Assembly (NCBI GenBank): GCA_014904845.1
Contig: MU119525.1
Span: 1 to 55,996, forward strand
DNA: 55,996 nt
Direction: 5' to 3'
DNA from: Acephala macrosclerotiorum
Taxonomy: Eukaryota; Ascomycota; Leotiomycetes; Helotiales; Mollisiaceae
Made by a program: the position numbers and the translations under genes. The notes beneath the pieces were generated by a model. The model did no database searches. It saw nothing but the letters and a program-made list of their open reading frames with translations, and was not told the origin of the DNA. Shown one piece after another: positions 25,501 through 36,342 of this stretch. The stretch's first letter is position 1. Each line of letters starts with the position of its first letter.

Positions 25501-26157
25501 TTATTCCATGACTTCCTCGACCTTGTTCCGGCTTATATCCTTTTGAGGCTCCAACGCTTTCTTCTCATCCTTTGTCATTTCCATCCACGACTCCAATTAA
25601 CCCCGCCAAAAAATCCTTCAATGCCCATTGGCAGCTTGCAGCATGCCATGACTTCGGTACGAAACAAGAGCTTTGATGCTGCTGCAGCAAGCGGAGAGGA
25701 CTTTCTTCAGGAGTGTTGTCTCACATAGGGAGTGCAGAGCAACAAATTGGAGCTAGCTTGATCGCGCATCTCCTCTAGTTTCTCACAATGAGATTTGCAA
25801 TGCTAGCATGAGAAGCCTGTCTACAAGCACCCAAAGCTTCAATAACGCTGCAGTTTCGTGCCGGTTCGAGATTATGTCAACTAGCTGCGTCATGCTCAAT
25901 TGCTGGCTATAGAGCCATTCGATCAGGAATTGAACTGTATCCGCATCTGTGTCGGAGAGTTTGTAGGTTTGCGTCTGGCCCTCAAGGGAGTTACTGTTAA
26001 AAGCAACTCGGAAGATTGGTGAGTACTGGCATGCAAAGATTCTGTGAAGAAGAAACTTCGTCTCGTTGTCTCCGTCCTTGACAAAGATGGTCACCAGTTG
26101 GGTAGGATTACTACAAGGTATTACTGGAGCAAGGCTGGTTGGAGGCATATCGCACAT
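25501..26157 (-). pseudogene. BTB/POZ gene B, multiple frameshifts
   Basis: From ATG at 26,157 the frame reads NPTQLVTIFVKD..HRIFACQYSPIFRVAFNSNSLEGQTQTYKL, then WLYSQQ and LKLWVLVDRLLMLALQ, a typical BTB core plus the following helix. It then breaks. The expected continuation NLIVR, LEEMRDQASSNLL..YV, DNTPEESPLRLL and SWMEMTKDEKK.. through NKVEEVME-stop (25,501) can be read in successive different frames. That implies at least three small indels in the C-terminal half. No in-frame nonsense precedes the first frameshift near 25,785. The C-terminal acidic ending resembles that of the intact gene at 43,044. Confidence 0.85.
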
Positions 26158-27242
26158 ACTTAAAGGTCGGTCGCTGTTTGCTTCCTTTCTTTTCTAGTTT
26201 TGGTGGTAGAATGGGAGACTTCATCGCCAGGTCGCTGCTTCCTGTTTCAAAAGCCATAACCAATTCGTAAGGCTTCGAGGTGCTCAGCAATCAAGAAAGA
26301 ATCTGCTTGAATTTCGGTTCTTAGGGATTGAAATTCGCAAGAATGGCCTCGAAGTGGCCGTGTTGCGCCTTCCCAGAGTTGCGGAAACGAAACCAAAAAG
26401 TTCCAAACGCCCAAACGGAGCACAGGAAAATGACCAAATGATAACGTGTGATTTAGCGGTGGATACGTCTCCGCCAAATAAAGCTCGTCGATTCTAACCC
26501 GTAGTAGTTCTGGCTCATCATTTTTTGTGACCTTAGAAGATATTTATAGCATTCCATGTTTCAGCTGACGAACTCTCTTTAGCTCATGTCAGATGTATAG
26601 TACCTCTAGAGATTCATCAAACACACAAAACTCGAGTAAACTTCGTTCTATTTCAATGATTGCTCTCAACTGGTGTTAAAAGTTCTTGGTCGCTCAAAAT
26701 GGCCGATGGAGAAGTTATTGGATACCATGAGAAGTTGACGGTCTTCCTTACGTCTTCGTGGACGGCCTCTATGCCGTAATATAATTTGAATAGGATTGCA
26801 CATACCTTCCAACATTATTATGACAGATGAGAACATCCATGCTAACCTCTTTCCCTTGAGTCTTCGGCTTCAAGGAAGTTCGCAAAGGTATCGAAATTGG
26901 CAGCTATATACAAGGAGGCTCATCAACTGTGCTTTTCATGTATACGGAATCACCTATAGGATATGCTCAAGTTACATCACGAGAGAGAGAACAAAACAGG
27001 AGAATTAAGAAGGTTTGTGAAGATTTCATAATTGAGAAACCGCAGTGAAAATAGCATTATGCACCTTCTTGAATTTCTTTCCTACTAAAGCTTGTCGGGA
27101 GGGTAGAAGGAATCAATATCTAAAATTCAGAACCATATTCCATCTCCAAGTCATTCTTAGCTCGCCCCGCTTTCTTTGATTGATGGCTGTGACTCACCTC
27201 ATGCAAAAGAGAATTGAAACTATGGTATTCGTCTAAAAGCAC
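26158..27242. other. Intergenic stretch with one unassigned minus-strand frame
   Basis: A minus-strand frame of about 85 codons (26,247 to about 26,510) contains LYLAETYPPLNHTLSFG and FLVSFPQLWEG. It has no good start and no family I recognise, and may be an exon or chance. The rest (26,520-27,240) shows no coding signal and is somewhat AT-rich. Confidence 0.3.
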
Positions 27243-27881
27243 TCAGTTCTCCAGGACTTTGAATTCGTCCATATTCTTGTAACGATTGCCAACTTTGACC
27301 AATCCCCTCTCCGCATGGAACTTATTGTATCTGACAAGCATCTCGATAAGTATTTCGTGCGGAAAGTAAGCCGAATCCTTCTCCTATGTCTCGTAATTGA
27401 AGACAAACTCAAATACGAACCAGGCTCGGAGAGGACTTCCTTTGGCTGTATTGTCGAAGGCCCAGTGACAGGCTCTCTCCGGGAGCATTCGCCATTCGTT
27501 AGAGAGCTTGTCGAGCTTATCAATATTTGCATTTTAGAGCTTCGGCATCAAGAAGCTTTCAGCAAGAACCCATAGTTCGACCAGGTATCTGCTTTGGATA
27601 TCGAAGGTAGGCCTTGCAATGGGTTGTCCTACATCGATATCTTGAAGGCGATTAAGATCGATCTTCGTGTAGATCCAGTGCGCTAAGAGCTGAATAACAT
27701 TCCCATCGTAAGTTTCCTCGAATCGAAACTCTTGTGTCTGACCTTCGAGGAGTTTATTGTCGAACACGGCTCTGAGGATGGGCGAATAGTAAGTGGCAAT
27801 GTCTTTGTGCACAACGAAAGACTTGGCATCTGGTGAGGTACCGGCGAAGAGTTTGACGAGTTGGTAAGAATTCCTTTTCAA
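27243..27881 (-). pseudogene. BTB/POZ gene C, full length with two in-frame stops
   Basis: A single frame spans the whole gene: NSYQLVKLFAGTSPDAKSFV, VVHKDIATYYSPILRAVF, EGQTQEF, ELWVLAESFLMPKL-stop-N, DNTAKGSPLRAWFVF, ET-stop-EKD, FPHEILIEM, then YKNMDEFKVLEN-TGA. The two stops are TAA at 27,534-27,536, where relatives have Gln (LQN), and TAG at 27,384-27,386. TAA, and probably TAG, are single C-to-T changes of Gln codons. No frameshift is seen, so death is recent or the stops are read through. An upstream exon is expected before GAATTCTTACC (acceptor AAAAG at 27,877), as in BTB genes D and G, but is not recognisable. Confidence 0.88.
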
Positions 27882-28225
27882 AAATCAACTATCCTGCAAT
27901 GTCCTTAACAAGCTGGGACATTTGAGGAACCCCAGATTCTGCTCGCCAGTGTCGCCACCGTGGACTGATTTACCAAAGTGAGGGACGCTTTGGCTCGGCT
28001 TTACCAACACGCAGGCTCGCAGCAAGTGGCGAAGACTCTGCCATCGCTGCCATTGACCCAATTGACGACAAACTGGGAATCTTGTTGAATAGAGAGATAT
28101 TCCCGTCTGTGAAGGTATACATGATTTTGAGGAGTCATGGCTTTTTGAAAAAACCCAGATAAACTCTCATCCTTGATGACCTCAGACTTAGGGCAAAATA
28201 TACATTCTCGAATTGCACTCCAAAA
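27882..28225. other. No recognisable gene
   Basis: This is the spacer between BTB pseudogene C and the terpene synthase stop codon. Nothing recognisable was found on either strand. Confidence 0.5.
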
Positions 28226-29573
28226 CTAGCGCAAAGCATAATCCACTACAAAAGGACCAATTCCTCCATCTCCATTCATCTTTCTCGGCAAAATATGCAC
28301 AGTTCGCGTCCTTTTCACCTCGAGGCCATGCTTCCCGAAATATCTCTCACTCTCATAACTCCATTGAACATTTGCACCTACCCACTGAGCCATGCCATTC
28401 ACGTACGACTGCACATCCAAGTCGATAGGACCACCCCAGCGAGGAACTTCCAAGTAGATCTTGTTAAATCTCTCTACCATGTCCCCGTGTAGCTTGGCGG
28501 TCCAGTCAATCGCCTCTTGGACATTCGTTCTGTGCTCTTCCATAGCGATGGTGATCAGATTATGTTCATCGTCTCCGCAAGCTTGTTCCTTGTTGTATGA
28601 TAAGACATCCTATGAAATTTCTGATGCATTAGTATATTCGAATTCTGCCAAGAGCTTGAACTGGGATTGTTCCAGTTCTTTTGCAGAAATGGAACTCACA
28701 TTGGCAATGATGGTCAAGTCAATGGCGAGATCCTCCAGTTCCCGGATAGTGGCATCTTCCATGACTTCGTCCGGTATGTCCATGTCCATCTCGAGAATGT
28801 TGAAAGATGGTCTGGCACCGATTGTCCGTCTTCGGACTTCCAGGTAGCTGGCGATGTCGCGAATATGTGACTTCGATCGATCTTCTGCTTGCTGTGCCGT
28901 TCCATGCAAGTACTCCTCCCAAGTTTTAAGAAACCGTCTCTGAAACGTTGGTGTTGAGATTGTGAGTGCACGAGACCAGAACCTGTTGTCTTTCGTAAGT
29001 CAAAGTTTGAGAGAGGGAAGTATTCCAGGTTGTACTCACTGTCGCGCAACTTCACCTCCGATCCACTCTCCCTCTGGACGTGCCTTGTCAGGATTGCGAA
29101 GAGCATCCATGATGGTGTCTACTTGTTTCCACACCTCAGTTGCCTCTGACTTATCAGAATGCTCGTCAAAAATGAAGAAGAGGTTCATGAGATCGCATGC
29201 GCTTCTGAGCTGGTCTTAATCAACGCTAAGTCAGTTTGGACCATCCTGTTAAATGTGGTGGGGGAATAGGGAATTACTCGCCTCTCGTCACCCAAGGATA
29301 TGACAACCCCGTTAGGAGATCTAAGCATCCGTCAGTATCACTGTTCAATCGAATCTACTAGAAGCGTGGAGACTCACTGAAGTTGCACCTGTCAAATGCT
29401 TTTTGTGCTTCTGGTGTGAAGGCTCTGAACGCTGCCACCCAATCCAGACATTCCTGCTTGATTTCGGGGGTGTGAGGGTTCACTCGGCGTGGCCATTTCC
29501 AATTGGCCTCCAAATCCATCAGGATAATTTTCTGAGCCCTCATACTGGGGTTGTAGATGTGGAGGAAGTGCAA
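28226..29573 (-). CDS. Sesquiterpene synthase (class I terpene cyclase), 5 exons
   Basis: It would ionise a prenyl diphosphate (probably farnesyl diphosphate) and cyclise it with Mg2+ in the cytosol. Exons on the minus strand are 29573-29378, 29320-29282, 29214-29040, 28982-28700 and 28609-28226. All phases agree, giving 358 aa, the usual fungal length. The N-terminus has [10 protein letters not shown] and AFDRC. The Asp-rich metal motif is DEHSD (residues 95-99, preceded by NLFFIF). The NSE triad N231-D-x-x-S235-x-x-x-E239 is split by intron 4 between N and D. The RY pair is R320-Y321 in SYESERYFG. Intron 2 appears to be GC-AG (AG|GCGAGT). A GT-AG alternative (TGG|GTGACG to ACCAG) would delete four residues. 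No stop or frameshift is seen. The product cannot be predicted. ATG at 29,573 is the best start. Confidence 0.92.
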
Positions 29574-31011
29574 GAGAAGTTGAGGATGAGATTGATACTA
29601 ATTCAGTCGATGGAGAGGATTGAACTACTACAAAAGAATACCGCTTTCCACGTCTTATAAGTCCGAAAAGTGCTATTGAGTAGAGCCATAGTCTCATATG
29701 AGTGGTGCTGAGTGGATATACGCTGATTATTGAGGCGCGGGTGGAGATACCGTCCCAGTACCACGGTCCTGTCACCAGTTGTTGGAGATTCACATGTGTC
29801 TCCGAATTAGTGACTCTATCTTACCGCTCCTACAGAAGTCTGGTGATGTCAGAGCCTTCCAAACAGCCAAGATGTCGATCGGAGGATGGGAGATGGTAGT
29901 ATTTCTAAGACATGCAGCCGGGTAACTGTTGATAGAGTACCCGTGGATCAGCATCCTTTCCTCATCAAAGAGCGTACCTATCTGCAAGGTACCAAAAGTC
30001 CAGGTTACAGTATTTCATTTTTGCGAACTACACTGATCAGATTGACATTAGCGTGTACAAAACTTTGAACCGAGCATTTTCTTGACCGAGGGCGTAGAAA
30101 AACGTTGCTTTTCCTTATCGTGAACCAAAAGCCCTCCCCCTTTTGAGACGAAGCTCGCTTATTTCGATGCCGGACCCACCCCTGAGTTGCCGCAGCACAG
30201 ACGAATCCCGACTAATTGACTCGGGAAAGCCTCAAGTCTGTGCGGAAGTGCCATTCCGGTGGTGGAATATTTATGCATATGCTGGGACTCCAATCGGGGG
30301 TTTTCAATGCATGAAGCCCCCGGTAACTAAGGTGGTGTCACGTACTCGGATTCGCCTCAAGTCTGACCTCGTCCCCACGAACAGAGCAGAATGTTACGCT
30401 GTCTGACCATTCGGAACAGTTTAGAATACTGGGGTCCCGGGACTTCGAGAGACTGGCAAGCTGCGCCTTCGAGAAGAGATTGTTTTAAGACTGGGCTTTG
30501 GCGAGATGACCGGGGAAAGGGCCGTCGTTACATCAACTCTGGATCAGCAAGATCAAGGAAAGGGAAGGCATGGCTAGTCTTCGGATGAACAGCTGGCGAA
30601 AACATGGCCAAATGATCGAGCGAAAATGACCAGAATTAACATTATGGGGTGATTTTCAAGTACAGAATAAGCCGGTGGAAGTTGCTTCTAGGAAGGAGGT
30701 CTTAGGTCCTTCAGAGGTCTAATCGCCCAAATTTATGCTGTTCCGATCCGGGTAGTCATCCAAGCTGCCAAGATTTCCAGGCCTCTGAAATTCTGAATAA
30801 TTGAGCTACACTGTTGAAGAGAGATAGGCCTCGAGACAATGTTTGACAAAGAGTTTTCACAGCAAAAGGAGAATGATCTGAACTACGGTCACATGCACTC
30901 GTGTTCTGGCTTTAAGAAGAAGAATTCGCAATTGTACAATATAACTAGTTGCAACAGTGCCATTGTTCTTTAACACTTCTATGTCCACAATCTTCAATGA
31001 CAGATCCCGCC
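29574..31011. other. Intergenic, no recognisable gene
   Basis: This 1.4 kb separates the terpene synthase start from the stop codon of the next minus-strand gene. Short frames exist (for example 29,790-29,987 minus), but none has a recognisable domain. It should contain the terpene synthase promoter. Confidence 0.5.
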
Positions 31012-32408
31012 TTACGCCATGTGATGCAGCTTCTCCTCGTCACTCATACTCTCTGTCTCGATGTATATCGTCCTCTCCTGCATGATGTGCTTATCGCTTG
31101 AATTTTCGTCACCAAGTCGTTTCCACTTGCCGCTGGCAACACTAGTTCTGACCCTTCCACTGGGTGAGAGGGTGTCCAAAGGTGTCTGCGACTCGCTGCG
31201 ATCGCGGTTTCGACTGCCAGAGTGGGCATAGACCTTGCTCCTGGAGTCAGAATCATTGCGGGTGCCATCAAAGTACTTGCGGAAGAGCATGCGGAGTGCT
31301 GGGAGACAGGCTGCAATGAGACCGAGGCCACTCTCGAGTTGACACCAGATAGATATGTAACCGTTCCAGTCTGTACAGTTGTTGGTTAGACTTGGCTTTA
31401 GGGACAGAGCAGAGAGACGTGAACAACTTACAGAGTCGGTCTTTCTCGACGAGGTAGTACTGCAGATATGGAGCCCGAACGATGGTAGCTGTACTGGCGA
31501 TGGCAGCGAGTCCCAGAATAACCATGACAGTGGTCTTGGTCCTCCTAGGCATCTGCAGCTTGCGCACAATCAGGTAGGGAAGGATAGCGCATGCCCAGTC
31601 GGTGACAATGCCAACGGCGGTCCAGGCGTAGCCGATATTCACGACAACCATGAAGTCACCACATTTCCCGAGCAGTGGATTCCAGTATGCTTTGATCGGC
31701 CGGCAGTAGAGAAGTGAAGCCAAGATTCCAACTACGGCCATGACAGTGGCCAGGAACTGCATGGCGTAAAGTGACCAGCGGTAAACTTTCTCGGTAGTGA
31801 TTCGCAACAGTGTAAACACCACCGATGCCTTGACAAGCGGCATCGAGATACCGTAGAGCACCTGCGAGTAAAGCATATACTCAGCGCATCGGATCATGAG
31901 GTAGGTGTTCAAGTCGACGTCCCGAGTACCTAATCCGTAGTAGGCAGCCTTGATGGCAAATATGCTGCTGCAAAGAAAAGCAATCTAATGCGGAGATAGC
32001 AAAATACGGGTCAGTCTGTTGATCAACAGTTTAGGTAGAATGCATCGAGTCTTAGCCAGGAGGAAAGCACTTCCTTAAAAAAACAAAAGTAGCTGAAAAT
32101 AAATGCAATGATCCTCCCCGCTACCGCTTTCAAATCGTCCGTGAAAGAATTGGAACACCTACAAAACCCCAGACAGCGAATGTATCCTCCCAACCCCAGA
32201 CCTTCACTCCACCAGCTTTTCTCACCATCCACGCCCGAACATAGACTTTCAAGGCGACAATTATCGTAGCGATGACGGCCGTGATCAAGACAACGACAAT
32301 GAGTGTTAGTGCTAGGCCTTTCGGCACAATAGGTGGTTGGGAGTACGCGGCAGCAGAAAGAATGGCGCCCATCTCCGCCTGGGAGGGCTGAGATGCATTG
32401 GAACTCAT
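31012..32408 (-). CDS. Rhodopsin-domain integral membrane protein (PTH11-like), 3 exons
   Basis: Exons 32408-32163, 31984-31432 and 31370-31012 join in phase to 385 aa. It has about seven hydrophobic helices: LALTLIVVVLITAVIATII near the N-terminus, then IAFLCSSIFAIKAAYYGLG, the YSQVLYGISMPLVKASVVF segment, AMQFLATVMAVVGILASLL, VNIGYAWTAVGIVTDWACAI, TTVMVILGLAAIASTATIV, and a last helix LESGLGLIAACLPALRMLF. The hallmarks of the fungal rhodopsin-like domain are visible: GWED after helix 1, YGI..P.VK, CRPI..YW and the conserved Cys in GKC. The cytosolic tail is Ser/Arg-rich and ends ..EEKLHHMA. Relatives sit in the plasma membrane and are proposed receptors, but ligands are unknown. The start at MSSN (32,408) is preferred over an in-frame ATG at 32,456. 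Confidence 0.9.
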
Positions 32409-33090
32409 ACTGAAGGGCGGTGAGAAAGGATAACGATTGTTGCATATGGAAAGCAAATGCGAGAGTGTGTGTGTGCAATGGTCAATTGTAGCATCTCGAG
32501 ACTGGCTGTTCGATGATTAAAACAAAATTCAGTCCTCATACAGATGATCAACCAGAAACACCCCGGAAGGATTGAAACCCGTTGAGATTAAGCCGTAGTC
32601 GATGTTGGTTTATGCTTCTAACGCTCTTGGTAGGTGAAGCTGCAGATCTCCATGGTATGGTCTGAGATCACGACACAGACTCGAAAGAGCCGTGGCTTCG
32701 GGCTGATCATTAACATGGGTCCATTTGACGGGTGTAGATGGATACATACTAAGTTGTATTCCGGGATTGAAATCCCTGTCTTGCCCCATGGGATTCTGTT
32801 TCTGACCGTTCCTTTAAGGCTGGTCGATGTAACCTTACCATTCCGGAACTTTTCGCATCCCAAAAAGCGCAGAGAGCGTACCACTGCAACCCAATCAATA
32901 CTATGCGAGCTGAAAGCGGCAAAGTTGACAGGGCTTGCATGGGGTGTCGAGGAAAGGCTTGAGCCAGCCTTGGGAAGCTTTCCTTCCTATGCCTTAGTTT
33001 CTTCGACTTTTCGTGGCCTTCTCCAAATGATCTCGAGCTTCTCTAGAAATTTCCTGCGCAGTTTCAACACCAGGAACAAGCATACTCAGC
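32409..33090. promoter_or_regulatory. Divergent intergenic region (membrane protein / acyltransferase)
   Basis: This 680 bp separates two divergent start codons (32,408 minus and 33,091 plus), so it should hold both promoters. A long plus-strand frame (32,634-33,209) runs through it, but it resembles no family and overlaps the acyltransferase start in another frame. I treat it as chance. I could not identify specific binding sites. Confidence 0.45.
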
Positions 33091-34592
33091 ATGTTCGGAA
33101 GCTGGGGCTCTCCGGCCATGGTGCCGACAGACACTATCATTCCCCTCCACTTCTTCGACGATACCCCGCTCTGGCGAGCATTTGTATTGTACTCCATGTT
33201 CGTCTTTGACGACGTTCTTGACGCCGAAAAGCTTCGACACAGTCTCGACACCTTGGCACAGCGCGATGGCTGGAGGAAACTTGGCGCTCGCATGCGACGT
33301 AACGTAAGGCATGATCCAAATGTGCTGGAGACCATTTTCTAATGTTATGGAAACATGATTAGGCGAAAGGAGAGCTTGAATACCATGTTCCGGCTGAATT
33401 CACAGAAGATCGCCCGGCACTGGCCTACTCTCATATCAGACACGAAATGGATGCCAAAGATAACCCTGCTGCATCGCGTCTGCCGAAACCAAGCACTCAG
33501 CCATCCATCGTGGGAGATCCGGATGAGTTCCGCAGTTTGTTTCAACCCGAAACTGGCCCAGTTAAGCTCGACGACTATCTATTTACTGATCGACCTCAAC
33601 TGGGCCTTCACATTGTGTCGTTCAACGACAAGACGCTCGTTTGCTTGTTCTGGCCTCATACGCTTATGGACGCGATGGGCAAACGGGCTCTTCTCGATGC
33701 TTGGACTTTGATGCTTCAGGGACGTGCTGGTGACATTGTTTCGCCACAAGGAGGAAGTGATGGCGTCGACCCTTTGTCAGAACTTGGCAAACATCCCACA
33801 GAATCACATAAACTCGCTGGTCAGCGCTTGTCTTTGTTTGGATTGGCCCAGTACGGAATCAGCAACATCCTAGACTTCTACCGCAGCCAGGAAAACCGCG
33901 TGGTATGCGTTCCGGCCTCATTCGTAACGAAGCTGCATGAAACAGCCCTCAAATGTGTCGCGGCCGGCAATCAGAAACCTCTTTTCCTCAGTGAAGGCGA
34001 CATCCTTTGTGCCTGGTGGACCCGTCTCGCCATCTCTCACCTACCGCACGACTCCCAAAGAATCATCGTCCTCAATAACGCATACTCGCTCCGGGCACCA
34101 CTAGCCGCTGACCTGCTTCCCAGTGGCAGCGTGTACGTGTCGAATGCCATCGGCTTCCTCAACGTGCTGCTCCCCGCGTGCGAAGTCTTTGAGAAGCCTC
34201 TCAGCTACGTCGCTTCCATGATCCGGAATTCCATCAAGGAGCTCGGCACACGAGACCAGGTTGAGGCATTTGCTGCCATGTGGCGAGAGTCACAGGGTAA
34301 ACTGCCGCCGTTCTTTGGTGATCGTGGGATGCATATGATCACATTCTCGAATTGGAGCAAGGCGAGATTGTTCGAGACGGACTTTTCGGCTGCTGTGATC
34401 AAGCCCGGTAAGGAGTCTAGGAAACCGGGGACACCGTCGTATATCCAGAACAACCAGTTTGGATTGATCCTCCCCAATGGGTTTCCTATTATCGGGAAGG
34501 ATGCGGAAGGGAATTACTGGTTGTCCGGGTACATGAATAAAGGGCATTGGGGAAGAATTGAAGAGCAGCTCGCCTGTGAGAGCGCGAAGTAA
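33091..34592 (+). CDS. HxxxD (BAHD/transferase family) acyltransferase, 2 exons
   Basis: Exons 33091-33303 and 33363-34592, with a 59 nt intron (GTAAGG..ATTAG), give 480 aa, normal for the family. The N-terminal part reads IIPLHFFDDTPLWRAF..FVFDDVLD..KLR.SL and GWRKLGAR, typical of fungal transferase-family proteins. The catalytic motif is HTLMD (His170, Asp174) in FWPHTLMDAMG. No canonical DFGWG motif is seen near the C-terminus, where the sequence is NNQFGLILPNGFPIIGKD. Such enzymes move an acyl group from acyl-CoA to an alcohol or amine in secondary metabolism. Its position 3.5 kb from a terpene synthase suggests acylation of a terpenoid alcohol, which is inference. A second in-frame ATG lies at 33,118. 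No in-frame ATG lies upstream before a stop. Confidence 0.9.
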
Positions 34593-36334
34593 ATGAGACC
34601 CGAGCCCAGGAGGTACCAACATACTGTCGAGCTTAGAAGAATGTAGCGAATAAGAATGGAAGGAACGACTGCTGTTACACAAGGTGTTGAATGTAAGTGC
34701 TGACTTCGTTTAACTAGCACCGTAGCAACCCTGATTAGCTACTTTCATTCTTAACTCTATTGTGCGAAGAACATGGTGATAGTGCAAGCAAGACGCTGGA
34801 TCAGAATCCATAGCTGAACCAAGCAGCGTTTTTAGATATAAAAATCAGAGTAGGGATCCAGGACATGAACATCCTCCATGTTTATCTTCGAGGTGCGAGT
34901 GTAAAACTTTGGACAGCCTATAAACGCGACGAATTAAGACGACATCCTGCGCAACCTGCGCAACCTCGAGAAATATAGAATCTAGTGAGTTTAAGAACGG
35001 GGTCTAGGGTAATCTAAATGGCCCCTAATTCAGATCACATCTTCAGGCAAGTGACGAAATGTGCCGAGGTTGCCGCAGTGCTAACATGAAGACGAAGAGA
35101 ACTCTTGACTGACACCCCAGTCCTTCTAGTGCTTGAACTTCAAAGCTAAAGCGATCTTTCTTGAGGTACCGCTGAGACTCTTTTGCTCATGAGCCAATGT
35201 CAATGCCTTTCTGTAAGGAATGTCTTATGACGTGATCGATACGTCTTTTATCTTCAAATCAATAAATAAATACCCCAACTCATCAGTGCCATACATGTGG
35301 TCATAAACTAGTCCGACTAAGCAATGACTACGTGTTAACTGGTGCGGAATCGGGAGGGCCATGCGCTAATGTTTGAATAGACTGCGATATCTTATTCTGT
35401 CAAGTTGCTACTCGGAGAGTTCCCGCTCCATGATTCTCCACTTGCAGGCTGTGAAGCCGCCGCCACAATATGATCCAGGTCTTGTGACGCTGCCGCCGCG
35501 TCTGAATACTTTGTGGTTCTTTCCCAAGAGATTGCCAGGCAAAGGAGGATTTGATTTTTTTTTAAAGACAGCCCTTTCTGGGCAAAAGCTCTGAGCATCT
35601 TTCATCTTCCGCTTGATCTCTCGCATGAGTGTACCACATGCTTTCACCATGTATCCAACATACACATAGCCGGCCTGAGCAATGGAGTACTTGTTAAGCA
35701 GTTGAGGAGGGCAATATTTATCGCCGTTGGCGAATGATTGGAGACATCGCAACACCAAACGTAGAGAATTTACATATACTGGATTTCAGTAAATTCCGTT
35801 AGTGCGCGCTGTCATCGTGCATTGATGGCATCTGCGATAATCTTCGCAGGGTGAGAGAAAGACCAAGCTACGAAATCAGTTTACGTGGGGTGATAAGAGG
35901 GTCCATCTTTCTCCCTAAATCAATAGTAGCCACTGAAGTTCTCGCTCATTGATATCTTCAAGTGGGGAATAGCTCCGAGGTATCGAAAATGGCATGTTTA
36001 GGAGAATTTGAGGCTCCGAAGGACTCTTCACATACACATCTAGTCCGAACTGAGTGAACAGTGACTGGCGCAGGCGCTGCAGTTGTATTCAGCCGCCGCA
36101 GTTAGGAAGTGGACTCCACGTGACCAAAGAGGATGCTGCCTCCAGCTCTCATGACCAGAAATGGAGAAGGTGTCTCACAATATGTACGTGGTATCCGAGG
36201 ACTGGGTGGTGTGCCATTTAATGGGGACAGCGCTGTATATTGCATTCAGCCGTAGCAGTCAATATAGTCATTGAAACCACTCCTTTTGACTTTATGAGAT
36301 TCTTACGGAGGTAAGACTAGAAATGTAAAACATG
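34593..36334. other. Intergenic 1.7 kb with one imperfect direct repeat
   Basis: No gene is recognisable. An imperfect ~34 bp direct repeat (GCGCTG..TTG.ATTCAGCCG..GCAGT) occurs at 36,074-36,106 and 36,230-36,265. Composition is normal up to the hAT element. Confidence 0.5.
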
Positions 36335-36342
36335 GCGTCAGT

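Noticed and set aside
29392..29793. Minus-strand 133-codon open frame
   Set aside because: It overlaps terpene synthase exon 1 in a different frame and lacks recognisable motifs.
32634..33209. Plus-strand 191-codon open frame
   Set aside because: It overlaps the acyltransferase start in another frame and the divergent promoter. No recognisable domain or motif, so probably chance.
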